Both the position numbers and the translations under genes were made by a program. A stretch of 64,000 nucleotides of DNA from CAWBUW01 sp963792075 (GTDB lineage: Bacteria > Chloroflexota > Anaerolineae > Anaerolineales > UBA4823): contig CAWBUW010000012.1 of the NCBI GenBank assembly GCA_963792075.1, positions 1,178,001 through 1,242,000 on the forward strand. The letters run 5' to 3'. The stretch's first letter is position 1; each line of letters begins with the position of its first letter. Shown piece after piece: positions 16,455 through 24,039 of this stretch. The notes beneath the pieces are model-generated. The model searched no databases. It was not told where the DNA came from and saw only the letters and a list, made by a program, of their open reading frames with translations.

Positions 16455-17537
16455 TCATTTACAGTAGCGGTAGCCACGCCCGGGAATGGTCAGGATATGC
16501 GTGGGGGAGGAAGGGTCCGGCTCGATTTTCTCCCGCAGGCGGCGCACGAGCTGCGCCAGGCTGTCATCCCGGATTCCCCGTTCGAAGATGCGGTCTTCCG
16601 GCCAGATCGCCTGCACCAGGTAATCCTTCTCACAGACCTGGTCGGGATGTTGGCGCAGGTATTCCCAGAGCAGGTATTCTTTGGCGGTGAGCTGGCTGGT
16701 ATCGAAAGCAGCCATGTCAGGCGGTGAGACGAGCAGGGGGTGGTTGTCCAGGCCCGACTGGTGCAGCATCTCGGCAGTCGGTGCATCGGCCAGGAACTCC
16801 TGCCGGCGGCGCAGCACAGCGGGGTGCGCCAGCAGCGCCGGGATCTCCAGTGCTGCGCCGTTGGCGTGCGCTTCACAGACCGCGCGCAAGAAAGAAGGGT
16901 AGCCGCGGGAGATTTCTACGATCCGTTCTATGGTCGGAGCGTCCCAATCCAGCCCCTGGCGGTTGGCAAAGTGGCCGGCGCTCCAGCGGGCATCCGCAGT
17001 GGAGAGCGGACCGAGCCACAGCGTATGGGCAAAGAACAGCTCGGCCAGCTCGGTTTGCGGGTCGATTGGGCGGCGGGTGGCGATCAGGTAGGTCAGCGCA
17101 TATTTATGCGCATCGCGCAGTGCGCGCAAGCCTGAAACCATCGCCTCCTGTGCCGCGGGGGAGCTGCCCGGCCCGTGCAGCGCGTCGAAACGGTCGAGCA
17201 GCAAGCACAACCCCGGAATGCTTTGCAGGTTCTGCGCAATTGCCTCATCCAGCGCAGCCCAGGTGCCGGTTGGGCTGGCTGCCAGCGCTCTGCCCAGCAA
17301 GGCGTACAATGCCTCTGTGGATGGATGGACCAGACGGTTGCAATCTACCATCAAATAGCGCACTTGCCCGGCCTGGACTGCCTGGCTCAGGCTATAACCC
17401 AGGAAATTCATCAGGTTGCTCTTGCCGGACCCACTCAGCCCGACGATAGAAACGCATTCGCCGGCCTGGGTCGCAGTCAAAATTGCCTGGACTTCCTGGG
17501 CGCGGTAGGTGGGTGGATAAGCGTCGTAGATGGACAT
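16455..17537 (-). CDS. P-loop ATPase fused to an OmpR-type winged helix
   Basis: About 360 residues. The N-terminal two thirds is an AAA/STAND-like ATPase with Walker A GLSGSGKSN near residue 40 and Walker B LCLLLDRFDAL near 120. The C-terminal 90 residues match the transcriptional-regulatory C-terminal domain of OmpR/PhoB regulators: LTAKEYLLWEYLRQHPDQ, LAQLVRRLREKIEPDP and ILTIPGRGYRYCK. The order (ATPase first, DNA-binding last) is unlike classical STAND regulators, which usually end in repeats. ATG 17537 is chosen; a TTG at 17549 is possible. It diverges from the lipoprotein-kinase genes and may regulate them (inference). Confidence 0.82.
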   Translation of the reverse strand: MSIYDAYPPTYRAQEVQAILTATQAGECVSIVGLSGSGKSNLMNFLGYSLSQAVQAGQVRYLMVDCNRLVHPSTEALYALLGRALAASPTGTWAALDEAIAQNLQSIPGLCLLLDRFDALHGPGSSPAAQEAMVSGLRALRDAHKYALTYLIATRRPIDPQTELAELFFAHTLWLGPLSTADARWSAGHFANRQGLDWDAPTIERIVEISRGYPSFLRAVCEAHANGAALEIPALLAHPAVLRRRQEFLADAPTAEMLHQSGLDNHPLLVSPPDMAAFDTSQLTAKEYLLWEYLRQHPDQVCEKDYLVQAIWPEDRIFERGIRDDSLAQLVRRLREKIEPDPSSPTHILTIPGRGYRYCK

Positions 17538-17597
17538 GGGTTTACCCAAAATCTTTCATTTGGTTGTATTATAGAAGGTAGCAGGAATATCGACAAG

Positions 17598-17759
17598 ATG
17601 CACCCAAACCTTCTTTCCCGGAACTTGCGCCTGTCCCTGATCGTCTTAGGGATGGCTTTGATGCTTTGCTCGCTGGCCGCGTTGTTGTATGCCTTCGCGC
17701 CGGTCCAGACCCTGGTCGAGCATTCGCCCTTGGTACCCACCTTATTCGGCCCACCCTAG
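17598..17759 (+). CDS. Small single-pass membrane protein
   Basis: A 53-residue frame, MHPNLLSRNLRLSLIVLGM onward, with one strong hydrophobic helix at about 12-33. It ends eight bases before the ATG of the lipoprotein-kinase gene, and its stop region contributes the AGGAG of that gene. No clear Shine-Dalgarno of its own. Family not recognised. It may be an assembly partner of the next protein. Confidence 0.45.
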   Translation: MHPNLLSRNLRLSLIVLGMALMLCSLAALLYAFAPVQTLVEHSPLVPTLFGPP

Positions 17760-17767
17760 GAGCTGCC

Positions 17768-19822
17768 ATGACTGCCAGGCGTTTTTTGCTTCTGCTTGAA
17801 ATATGCCTTTTGACCGGCCTGTTGTTGGCAGCCTGCGCGCCAAGCGCGGGCGCGCCTGCCGAAGTAGCCAAAACAGTCGAAGTGGCCAAAGAGGAACCTG
17901 CCCTCCAGGCCACCGCCAGCGCCAGCCAGGCACAACCGCAGCAGCCCTCTCCCACGCAGCCCTTACCCCCCATGCCAACTCCGGCCCTGCCTGAACAAAC
18001 TCTGGAAGGGCGGGTGGTGGAGCTGGAATGGCCCGAGCGCATGCGCCTGGGCGATTCGGATGTGGTGCGCCTGTCTTTGGCGCCTTCCAAAGACGGGTAT
18101 ACGGTCACTACTGAGTTCCAGGAGCATGAAACTTATACCCAAACTTTGCAGGTGCAGCGCTTGAGCGGATATGATCTCTACGCCGCGGCCCGGCTGGACA
18201 CCGTGGGCTTTGCACTGTCGCCCGCAGAGGAACAAGAACGCTTCTTGACACCCGGAGAGACGATCACATGGTATTGGTCGCTCAAACCCCACCAACCAGG
18301 CCAGCACCGCCTGTCGGTGCTGCTCTTACTGCGCTGGAAGCCGCTTCCGGGCGCCTCCGGCAGCTCGCGCGAAACCCTGGCCTATGCCCGGGCGATGGAT
18401 ATCCAGGTAAGCTCGTTTTTTGGCCTCACCCGCGGCCAGGCGATGACCGGCGGCTTGCTGGGTTTCCTGCTGGGCGGCGGGATGACCTTGTTTGGCGCGG
18501 CTGCCCTGTTGGGGCAATCGCGCCCGGTGCTGCAAGCCCTGGCGCCCAACCCGGCGCTGGTGATCGAGCCGCGCCCCGGGTTGGCTCTGTCGCCTGATGA
18601 GACCGCCTTGATGCGCAGCCTGTTTTATCGCTATGCCCGACTGGTGCTGGAGCGCGAATTCCTCTCCGGCTATTCCGGCGCGCGCACTTTCCTGGCCCAA
18701 CCCATCCGCACGGATGGGCGCGCCGATGCGTACACGATTGTCAAGGTGGGCGAGCGCGAGGCGATCCAACGCGAGTTCCAAAATTATGAGACCTTTGTCA
18801 AAGATCGTCTGCCGCCGGTGACGGCGCGCATCCAGCACGCGCCGGTTGTGGTGCGCGGGGGGAGCGCAGCAGAACGCGCCGCGCTGCAGTACACGTTCAT
18901 CGGTGCGCCCGGTACTTCGCCGCTCAGCCTGCGCCAGGCCTTGCTCAGCCAGCCTGATCCGGCGCTGCTGCGCAAGCTGTTCGAGACTTTTGGCCCCAAT
19001 TGGTGGATGCAGCGCCGCCCCTACACGTTCCGCGCCGGTCTCGAGTATGACCAGGTGCTGCCCACGCATGTCGTCATCGAGCCTGCCAGCGGGCGTGGTG
19101 TACCGTTGGATGGGCGTATGCCTCCCGGTGAATTGGTATTGAACGTGGGCGATTTGGTCTCGCTGCGCGGTTTTGCGCGTGTGGAGCGCCGCGCCGACAA
19201 CCGCAGCCTGTCCCTGCTGGGCGTCGCCCAGCCAGGCCAGCCTCCCCAGCGTGTGCGCTGGCTCAGCCTGGCAGACCCGAACAACGCCGTGGGGCGAGTG
19301 GTAGGCACACGCTATACCCTCCTGAATGAGCTCACCCAGGGTATGGACCGGCTGGGCCTGCCGGATCCATTGCTCCGCTTGCCCGGCTGGTTAGGGGAGA
19401 GCCTGAGCGCCACACAGGCCACCATCCACGGTGACCTGAACCTCGAGAATGTGCTCGTGGGCCCGGGCGGGTTTGTCTGGCTGATTGATTTTGCCATGAC
19501 CCGCGAGGGGCACACATTGTTCGATTTCGCCCACCTGGGCGCGGAGCTGGTGGCGCACCTGGCCGCGGCGCAGATGGCGCGCCCTGGAGACTACCTGGCC
19601 TTTTTGCAGGCTGTGTTTACTGTTGAGCCGCACGCCTCGCCGCTGCTGCCGCTGTTTCTGGAGTTGCGCGCGGTGGCGGGTAACTGCCTGTTCAACCCTT
19701 CTCAGCCGCGCGAGTTCCACATGGCGCTGGCGCTGGCCTGCCTGGGCGCGCTCAAGTTCAATAACCTGGATGCTCATCAGAAACACCTGTTGTATCTTAC
19801 TGCGGCATATTTAGCTTCTTAG
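17768..19822 (+). CDS. Lipoprotein fused by a membrane helix to a phosphotransferase-like kinase domain
   Basis: A 684-residue protein. Signal peptide with lipobox LLAAC (Cys23), then a Pro/Gln-rich linker (45-80) and an outer beta-rich domain (80-215). A membrane helix follows at about 225-250 (GGLLGFLLGGGMTLFGAAALLG), then a kinase-like domain (270-684). In it IVKVG and REFQNYE resemble the ATP lobe Lys/Glu, and IHGDLNLENVL plus WLIDFA give the catalytic Asp, Asn and metal Asp of the aminoglycoside-phosphotransferase fold. The region GYSGARTFL to VTARIQ resembles the kinase-like 'ternary complex associated' domains described near vWA proteins (from memory, unchecked). A vWA gene lies two genes downstream. 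AGGAG precedes ATG 17768. The substrate is unknown. Confidence 0.8.
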   Translation: MTARRFLLLLEICLLTGLLLAACAPSAGAPAEVAKTVEVAKEEPALQATASASQAQPQQPSPTQPLPPMPTPALPEQTLEGRVVELEWPERMRLGDSDVVRLSLAPSKDGYTVTTEFQEHETYTQTLQVQRLSGYDLYAAARLDTVGFALSPAEEQERFLTPGETITWYWSLKPHQPGQHRLSVLLLLRWKPLPGASGSSRETLAYARAMDIQVSSFFGLTRGQAMTGGLLGFLLGGGMTLFGAAALLGQSRPVLQALAPNPALVIEPRPGLALSPDETALMRSLFYRYARLVLEREFLSGYSGARTFLAQPIRTDGRADAYTIVKVGEREAIQREFQNYETFVKDRLPPVTARIQHAPVVVRGGSAAERAALQYTFIGAPGTSPLSLRQALLSQPDPALLRKLFETFGPNWWMQRRPYTFRAGLEYDQVLPTHVVIEPASGRGVPLDGRMPPGELVLNVGDLVSLRGFARVERRADNRSLSLLGVAQPGQPPQRVRWLSLADPNNAVGRVVGTRYTLLNELTQGMDRLGLPDPLLRLPGWLGESLSATQATIHGDLNLENVLVGPGGFVWLIDFAMTREGHTLFDFAHLGAELVAHLAAAQMARPGDYLAFLQAVFTVEPHASPLLPLFLELRAVAGNCLFNPSQPREFHMALALACLGALKFNNLDAHQKHLLYLTAAYLAS

Positions 19823-19829
19823 GAAAGGG

Positions 19830-19879
19830 ATTAGGGTGATTGCGGGTGGCTGTGCCACCCGCAATCACCCTAATTTTTT
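19830..19879 (+). terminator. Intrinsic terminator (21-bp hairpin plus T-tract)
   Basis: Arms 19830-19850 and 19854-19874 pair perfectly around TGT and are followed by five T residues (19875-19879). It lies eight bases after the stop of the kinase-domain gene. Confidence 0.85.
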
Positions 19880-19928
19880 ATCACCTTTTTATCAGGGGGA
19901 TATCAAGCGGAAGACTCGCCCTCTTGCT

Positions 19929-19969
19929 ATGCTATGGTTGTGCAGCCTGAGCCTGCACAACCATAGCAT
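19929..19969. repeat. Perfect 17-bp hairpin just before a ribosome-binding site
   Basis: Arms 19929-19945 and 19953-19969 are exact complements with a 7-base loop. AAGGAGAG follows within a few bases and leads to ATG 19990, so the hairpin would sit in the mRNA leader. Confidence 0.85.
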
Positions 19970-19989
19970 TTTAAGGAGAGGAGCGAGAA

Positions 19990-20640
19990 ATGAACGCCAA
20001 ATGGTTGACACGAGGTATGCTGATTCTGGCGCTGCTGGCCTGGGGCCTGGCGGCCTGCTCTGGTGAAGAGCCCACCCTGATCGGGGCGTATCCTGCCCAG
20101 GGGGAGCCGAAGCCGCTGGCGCTCCTACCGCAGAGCGCCCCCCAACCGGGCATCCAGTTCGTCTATGAATCCTGGATCACGCTGGAGGTTTCGCATGTCA
20201 CCTCCACCGCGGAGCAGGCGGCCGAGCTGGCAGCCCGGCGCGGCGGATACCTGGAAAGCTCCAACACCTGGCTGCAAGATGGGCGCACCTATATGACGGT
20301 GGTCCTGGCAGTCCCGGCAGAGGGCTTCGATGCGCTGCGCCAGGACCTGCTCGATTTAGGCACGCTCAAGGGTGAACAGGTCTCCGGTGAATGGATCAAT
20401 ACCAATCGGAGCTGGCCGTCGTACTCACACATCACGCTGACGCTGCAGCCGCGGGTGGCTGCCTGGCCGGAGTGGCCGCAAACCGGCTGGGATCCTGGGC
20501 GGACTTTCCGCCAGGCGCTGGACGTATTTCTGAGCATCTTTGGTTTCATCGTAGATATCCTGATCTGGGTGGTGGTGGTGCTTGGCCCCTTTGTGCTCAT
20601 CGCCCTGGGCCTGCGGGCCCTGTGGCGGCGTTTGCGCTGA
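19990..20640 (+). CDS. DUF4349-like lipoprotein
   Basis: A 216-residue protein. Lipobox GLAAC (Cys23), a folded domain from about 55 to 165 (VTSTAEQAAELAARRGGYLESS, then YMTVVLAVPAEGFDALRQDL and a closing LTLQPR), and a C-terminal membrane helix (about 185-208) followed by RALWRRLR. This order is that of DUF4349 proteins, whose role is unknown. An AAGGAGAG site supports the start. It lies between two other lipoprotein genes on the same strand. Confidence 0.8.
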   Translation: MNAKWLTRGMLILALLAWGLAACSGEEPTLIGAYPAQGEPKPLALLPQSAPQPGIQFVYESWITLEVSHVTSTAEQAAELAARRGGYLESSNTWLQDGRTYMTVVLAVPAEGFDALRQDLLDLGTLKGEQVSGEWINTNRSWPSYSHITLTLQPRVAAWPEWPQTGWDPGRTFRQALDVFLSIFGFIVDILIWVVVVLGPFVLIALGLRALWRRLR

Positions 20641-20686
20641 TGCCCTCTTTTAAATGGGGTTTGGGGTTGTCCAAAAATTATCATCC

Positions 20687-20724
20687 TGACAGGGTGCTGG
20701 CGAGAAATTGTCAGCACCCTGTCA
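20687..20724. repeat. Intergenic hairpin, 13-bp arms
   Basis: Arms 20687-20699 and 20712-20724 are exact complements with a 12-base loop. No T-tract follows. Confidence 0.75.
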
Positions 20725-20787
20725 TAGCGATATCAAGCCCCGCGGGCGGTTTCACGATATCCTGTAAACAGAGATGAAAAACATTGT

Positions 20788-20814
20788 TGTTGGCTGGGCG
20801 AAGCCCAGCCAACA
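20788..20814. repeat. Perfect 12-bp hairpin, loop GAA
   Basis: Arms 20788-20799 and 20803-20814; centre GC-GAA-GC. It ends about 25 bases before the vWA gene. Confidence 0.85.
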
Positions 20815-20838
20815 CCTGAGAAAGAGAAGGAGAAGAAA

Positions 20839-22446
20839 ATGAACACCAAATTCTGGATGACCCGCAGTCTGATTGTAATGATCCTGGCCTCCTGGCTGCT
20901 CTCTGCCTGCGCCTCGGCAGCCGCCACGCAGGCGGTGGTGGTCAAGACGGTCGAGATGGCCAAAGAAGAGGCGGTGAAAGGAGCACAGCCCGCTGCGCAG
21001 CAGCCGGTCGCGCAGCAGCCCGCCACGGCGCAGTCGCAGAGTTTTGCTCCGCAGTCCACCACAGCCCCCGGCGCGGTGCCGGCGCCCTCCACCAACCAGT
21101 TCCAGGATTACGGTGTGAATCCTTACACCGCCGCAATCGAGGATCACCTCTCCACCTTTGCGCTGGACGTAGATACGGCTTCTTACAGCGTGATGCGCCG
21201 CTATTTGAAGGATGGCAACCTGCCTCCTGCGGATGCAGTACGCGTGGAAGAGTTCGTCAACTACTTCAACCAGGGGTATCCCACCCCGCCGGATGTCGCC
21301 TTTGGCCTGTACGCCGATGGTGCGCCTTCGCCTTTCGATGCCAGCGGCACCTATATCCTGCGCTTCGGCGTGCAAGGTTACCAGGTGCCGGAGTGGGAGC
21401 GCAAATCGGCTTCGCTGACCTTTGTGATCGATGTCTCAGGCTCGATGCAGATGGAGAACCGCCTGGAGCTGGTCAAGCATTCCTTAGAGCTGCTGGTAGA
21501 GCGCCTGCGCCCGGAAGACAGCGTCTCCATTGTGGTGTATGGCACCACCGCTCGCGTGGCGCTCTACCCGACCAGCGGCAAGGATGCCGGCACGATCCTG
21601 AACGCCATCTATGCCTTGCAGCCCGAAGGCTCGACCAACGCCGCCGATGGCCTGCGCCAGGGCTATGAAATGGCCATGCGGGCTTATCGAGCGGGCATGA
21701 TCAACCGGGTGATCCTGCTTTCGGACGGTGTCGCCAACGTCGGCATGACCGGGCCGGATGAGATCCTGAATACGGTGCGTGGCTACGTGGATGAGGGCAT
21801 TTACCTGACCACGGTCGGCTTCGGGATGGGCAACTTCAATGACGTGCTGATGGAGCAGTTGGCGAATGACGGCAACGGAAGTTACGCTTACATCGACGAC
21901 ATCGATGAAGCGCAGAAGCTCTTTGTGGATGATTTGACCTCCACGCTGCAGGTGATCGCCCGCGACGCCAAGGCGCAGGTGGATTTCAACCCGGATGTGG
22001 TCAGCTATTATCGCCTGATCGGATACGAGAACCGGGCTGTGGCAGACCAGGATTTCCGCAATGACAGCGTGGATGCAGGTGAGTTGGGCGCAGGACACAG
22101 CGCCACGGCGCTGTATGCGGTGGTGCTGCAGCCCGGCATACAGGGACGCATTGCGACTGTACAGCTACGTTGGGAAGACCCCGAGACCGGCGAAGTACGC
22201 GAGATCAATGGCAACTTCAACACCTGGGACATGGCCCAGAGCTTCGAAGCCACTGCGTCTCGCTACCAACTGGCTGTGCTGGCCGGGCAGTTTGCAGAAG
22301 TGCTGCGCCAGAGTCCATGGGCCCAACAAACCAGCCTATCGCAGCTTTATTACCTCTCCGGCCGCCTGCTGGAAACCCTGCCCGAGGATCCTGATGTGAT
22401 CGAGTTCGTTGAGCTGGTTGGGCGCGCTTCCCAGATCCGCCCATAA
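20839..22446 (+). CDS. YfbK-like von Willebrand factor A lipoprotein
   Basis: A 535-residue exported protein. Lipobox LLSAC (Cys24), a low-complexity Ala/Gln linker (45-90), then the N-terminal YfbK-type region (YTAAIEDHLSTFALDVDTAS, VRVEEFVNYF) and a vWA domain. The metal-ion site reads FVIDVSGSMQMENRLEL (DxSxS). A C-terminal extension (ELGAGHSATALYAVVLQP) is typical of the family. vWA domains hold metal-dependent protein contacts. The post-lipobox phrase VKTVEMAKEE closely resembles VAKTVEVAKEE in the kinase lipoprotein at 17768, which hints at a shared origin of their N-termini. Confidence 0.9.
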   Translation: MNTKFWMTRSLIVMILASWLLSACASAAATQAVVVKTVEMAKEEAVKGAQPAAQQPVAQQPATAQSQSFAPQSTTAPGAVPAPSTNQFQDYGVNPYTAAIEDHLSTFALDVDTASYSVMRRYLKDGNLPPADAVRVEEFVNYFNQGYPTPPDVAFGLYADGAPSPFDASGTYILRFGVQGYQVPEWERKSASLTFVIDVSGSMQMENRLELVKHSLELLVERLRPEDSVSIVVYGTTARVALYPTSGKDAGTILNAIYALQPEGSTNAADGLRQGYEMAMRAYRAGMINRVILLSDGVANVGMTGPDEILNTVRGYVDEGIYLTTVGFGMGNFNDVLMEQLANDGNGSYAYIDDIDEAQKLFVDDLTSTLQVIARDAKAQVDFNPDVVSYYRLIGYENRAVADQDFRNDSVDAGELGAGHSATALYAVVLQPGIQGRIATVQLRWEDPETGEVREINGNFNTWDMAQSFEATASRYQLAVLAGQFAEVLRQSPWAQQTSLSQLYYLSGRLLETLPEDPDVIEFVELVGRASQIRP

Positions 22447-22453
22447 GGAGAAA

Positions 22454-22506
22454 ATATACGCACCTGTGGGAGTGGCGCGAAGCGCCACTCCCACAGGTGC
22501 GTATAT
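22454..22506. repeat. Perfect 25-bp hairpin, loop GAA
   Basis: Arms 22454-22478 and 22482-22506 are exact complements; centre GC-GAA-GC. It starts eight bases after the vWA stop codon. Confidence 0.9.
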
Positions 22507-22534
22507 CCGCGATATGACAAATGTCATAGCGCGG
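22507..22534. repeat. Second adjacent hairpin, 12-bp arms
   Basis: Arms 22507-22518 and 22523-22534 pair with one mismatch. The right arm leads into a second copy of GGATATGACAAATG-like sequence, a short direct repeat. Confidence 0.65.
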
Positions 22535-22599
22535 ATATGACAAATGACAGGTGCAATGCGAGGCATACAAGTGCTAAGATGATTCTAGACAACTGAATA

Positions 22600-22737
22600 T
22601 GCCGGAGTAATCCCCAAACGCTGGCTTTTGGCTGGCAATATGCCAGAGCAGGCACCTTCTCGGTGCCTTTATGTAAGCCAGATATCTCCAGCTTAGACTG
22701 GATGGGTGGGTTACTCCGGCAATCTTTTTGTATTTTT
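22600..22737 (+). ncRNA. Candidate structured RNA, four-stem branched fold, unknown family
   Basis: A gap without open frame folds cleanly. P1 pairs 22600-22613 with 22708-22721 (14 bp, one G-T). Inside, P2 pairs 22621-22627 with 22675-22681 (7 bp) and encloses two perfect hairpins: P3 22632-22637/22641-22646 (loop ATA) and P4 22651-22656/22662-22667 (loop TTCTC). P5 pairs 22687-22691 with 22698-22702. Runs of T (22724-22728 and 22733-22737) follow P1 and could end transcription. It carries no tetraloop or core known to me from SRP RNA, RNase P, tmRNA or the common riboswitches. 6S RNA is not ruled out but would be unbranched. It sits upstream of tRNA-Val. Confidence 0.55.
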
Positions 22738-22775
22738 GGCCTGGCGGTTGGCAAAGCCAACCGCCAGGCCAAAAA
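22733..22775. repeat. Perfect 20-bp hairpin, loop AAA
   Basis: Arms 22733-22752 and 22756-22775 are exact complements; centre GC-AAA-GC, with A5/T5 outer ends, so it could terminate transcription on either strand. Confidence 0.9.
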
Positions 22776-22788
22776 GCTTGACATAGTC

Positions 22789-22817
22789 TTGCTATTTTGA
22801 GACGATCTGGGTATAAT
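22789..22817 (+). promoter_or_regulatory. Promoter of tRNA-Val
   Basis: TTGCTA at 22789-22794 and TATAAT at 22812-22817 are 17 bases apart. The predicted start is just upstream of the tRNA 5' end. A perfect TTGACA at 22778-22783 is too far from this -10 element to pair with it. Confidence 0.7.
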
Positions 22818-22828
22818 GCTGGACACTC

Positions 22829-22902
22829 GGGCGGGTAGCTCAGTTGGTTAGAGCATCGCGTTGACATCGCGAAGGTCGTAGGTTCGAGCCCTATTCCGCC
22901 CA
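22829..22902 (+). tRNA. tRNA-Val (anticodon GAC)
   Basis: A full cloverleaf of 74 bases. Acceptor stem GGGCGGG / TCCGCCC, anticodon stem TCGCG / CGCGA with loop TTGACAT (anticodon GAC at 22863-22865), T arm GTAGG-TTCGAGC-CCTAT. The discriminator is A and the 3' CCA is not encoded (CAG follows), so it must be added by the CCA enzyme. Confidence 0.96.
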
Positions 22903-22972
22903 CAGTGAAAGGTGCTGGCTATTGGCTGGCATCTTATTTTTTAAGCCGGAAATTTTGGGTTATACTCAGGCT

Positions 22973-24007
22973 ATGCGAGTGCGAGTTCTTCTGTTGCTTC
23001 TGGTATTCCTGGTGGGCTGCACGCCGCTTCAGCCTCCGCCGTCTCAACCGCCTATCGTGCTGGCTTCTACGCTCACTTCCCGGCCTACCTTGACGACTGC
23101 ACCCACCTTTACGGTCTCCCCCAGCCAAACTGCCGCGCCTAGCGCAACGCTCGCGCCGACCCAGACGGTCACCCTCACTCTCTATCCTTCCCCCACGCCG
23201 GTCTGCCCCGGCGCACCCTCTTCTTACCTGGCAGTAGGGCAGGTGGCGATGGTCAGCCTGGACCCTCCCATGTCCAGCCGTTTGCGTGAGCGGCCGAGCC
23301 TGGATGGCAAAATTTCGGGCCAGGCTCTGGCCGGGCAGGAGATGGAAGTCCTGGCCGGGCCGGAATGCGCCGATGGCTACGTGTGGTGGCAGGTACGCCT
23401 GCAGGGGCAGAACCTGGTGGGTTGGACGGTGGAAGGCGATGCCAGCGGCCCCTGGCTGATCACGCCGACGCCGATCCCTACCCTGACTCCCACGCCGCAG
23501 CCCGGCCTGTGCCCACCTTACCCGGTGCAAACCAGGCTGCCGAACCCCGCGAACCCCGCCGATGCAGCCAGCTATTTAGGCAAGATTTTCCGCGTCACCT
23601 CCTTGCCCGGCGAGCTGCTGTTCCGCCGCGGGACAGTAGTGGATCTCACCGAGGGCCTGGCCGTGGTCCAGGCGGAGATCAAGTCCACGCGCCAGGTCCT
23701 GCTCTGGCTGGAGCGGCGCGCTTGCCGGGATGTGGATGGCCAGCCCTTTGCGACGGTGACGGATGCGCGCGTGCTGCCGCCGCTGGAGCCGGGGCAGGTG
23801 ATCCTCGTCTCTTCGGTGGACCGCTGTACCGTGGGCGATGAAAACGATCCCCGGCTGGTCGTGCTGGGCAAAGTAGACACAACCCTTGGCGGCACGCAGC
23901 CGCTGACCAACCTGCAGTCTGCCTGGCGGGTCAACCTGGTGACTGGCCGGTTGGATGAAGTCCCCGTGCGCGAGATTACCTGTGAATACTCGTCTCATGG
24001 CCCGTAA
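22973..24007 (+). CDS. SH3-like domain lipoprotein
   Basis: A 344-residue exported protein. Signal peptide with lipobox LVGC (Cys16), then a Thr/Ser/Pro-rich linker (25-75), an SH3b-like domain at about 80-165 (MSSRLRERPSLDGKISGQAL, VWWQVRLQGQNLVGWTVEG), a second Pro-rich linker and a C-terminal beta-rich domain of unknown type. TATACT at 22961-22966 is six bases before the ATG and there is no Shine-Dalgarno, so translation is probably leaderless. Role unknown; binding of cell-wall or surface polymers is typical for SH3b domains. Confidence 0.75.
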   Translation: MRVRVLLLLLVFLVGCTPLQPPPSQPPIVLASTLTSRPTLTTAPTFTVSPSQTAAPSATLAPTQTVTLTLYPSPTPVCPGAPSSYLAVGQVAMVSLDPPMSSRLRERPSLDGKISGQALAGQEMEVLAGPECADGYVWWQVRLQGQNLVGWTVEGDASGPWLITPTPIPTLTPTPQPGLCPPYPVQTRLPNPANPADAASYLGKIFRVTSLPGELLFRRGTVVDLTEGLAVVQAEIKSTRQVLLWLERRACRDVDGQPFATVTDARVLPPLEPGQVILVSSVDRCTVGDENDPRLVVLGKVDTTLGGTQPLTNLQSAWRVNLVTGRLDEVPVREITCEYSSHGP

Positions 24008-24039
24008 CCTTTTCCTTTTATTCTGGCTCATTGGATCCT

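Noticed and set aside
16724..17449. Plus-strand frame rich in Arg, Gly and Pro
   Set aside because: It is antisense to the ATPase/winged-helix gene, and its composition is that of a frame shadow.
22600..22721. 4.5S/SRP RNA or RNase P RNA for the structured segment
   Set aside because: The conserved SRP tetraloop region and RNase P core sequences are not present.
22778..22783. TTGACA as the -35 box of the tRNA promoter
   Set aside because: It is 28 bases from TATAAT, too far; TTGCTA at 22789 has the correct 17-base gap. The TTGACA could belong to another start but no partner box was found.
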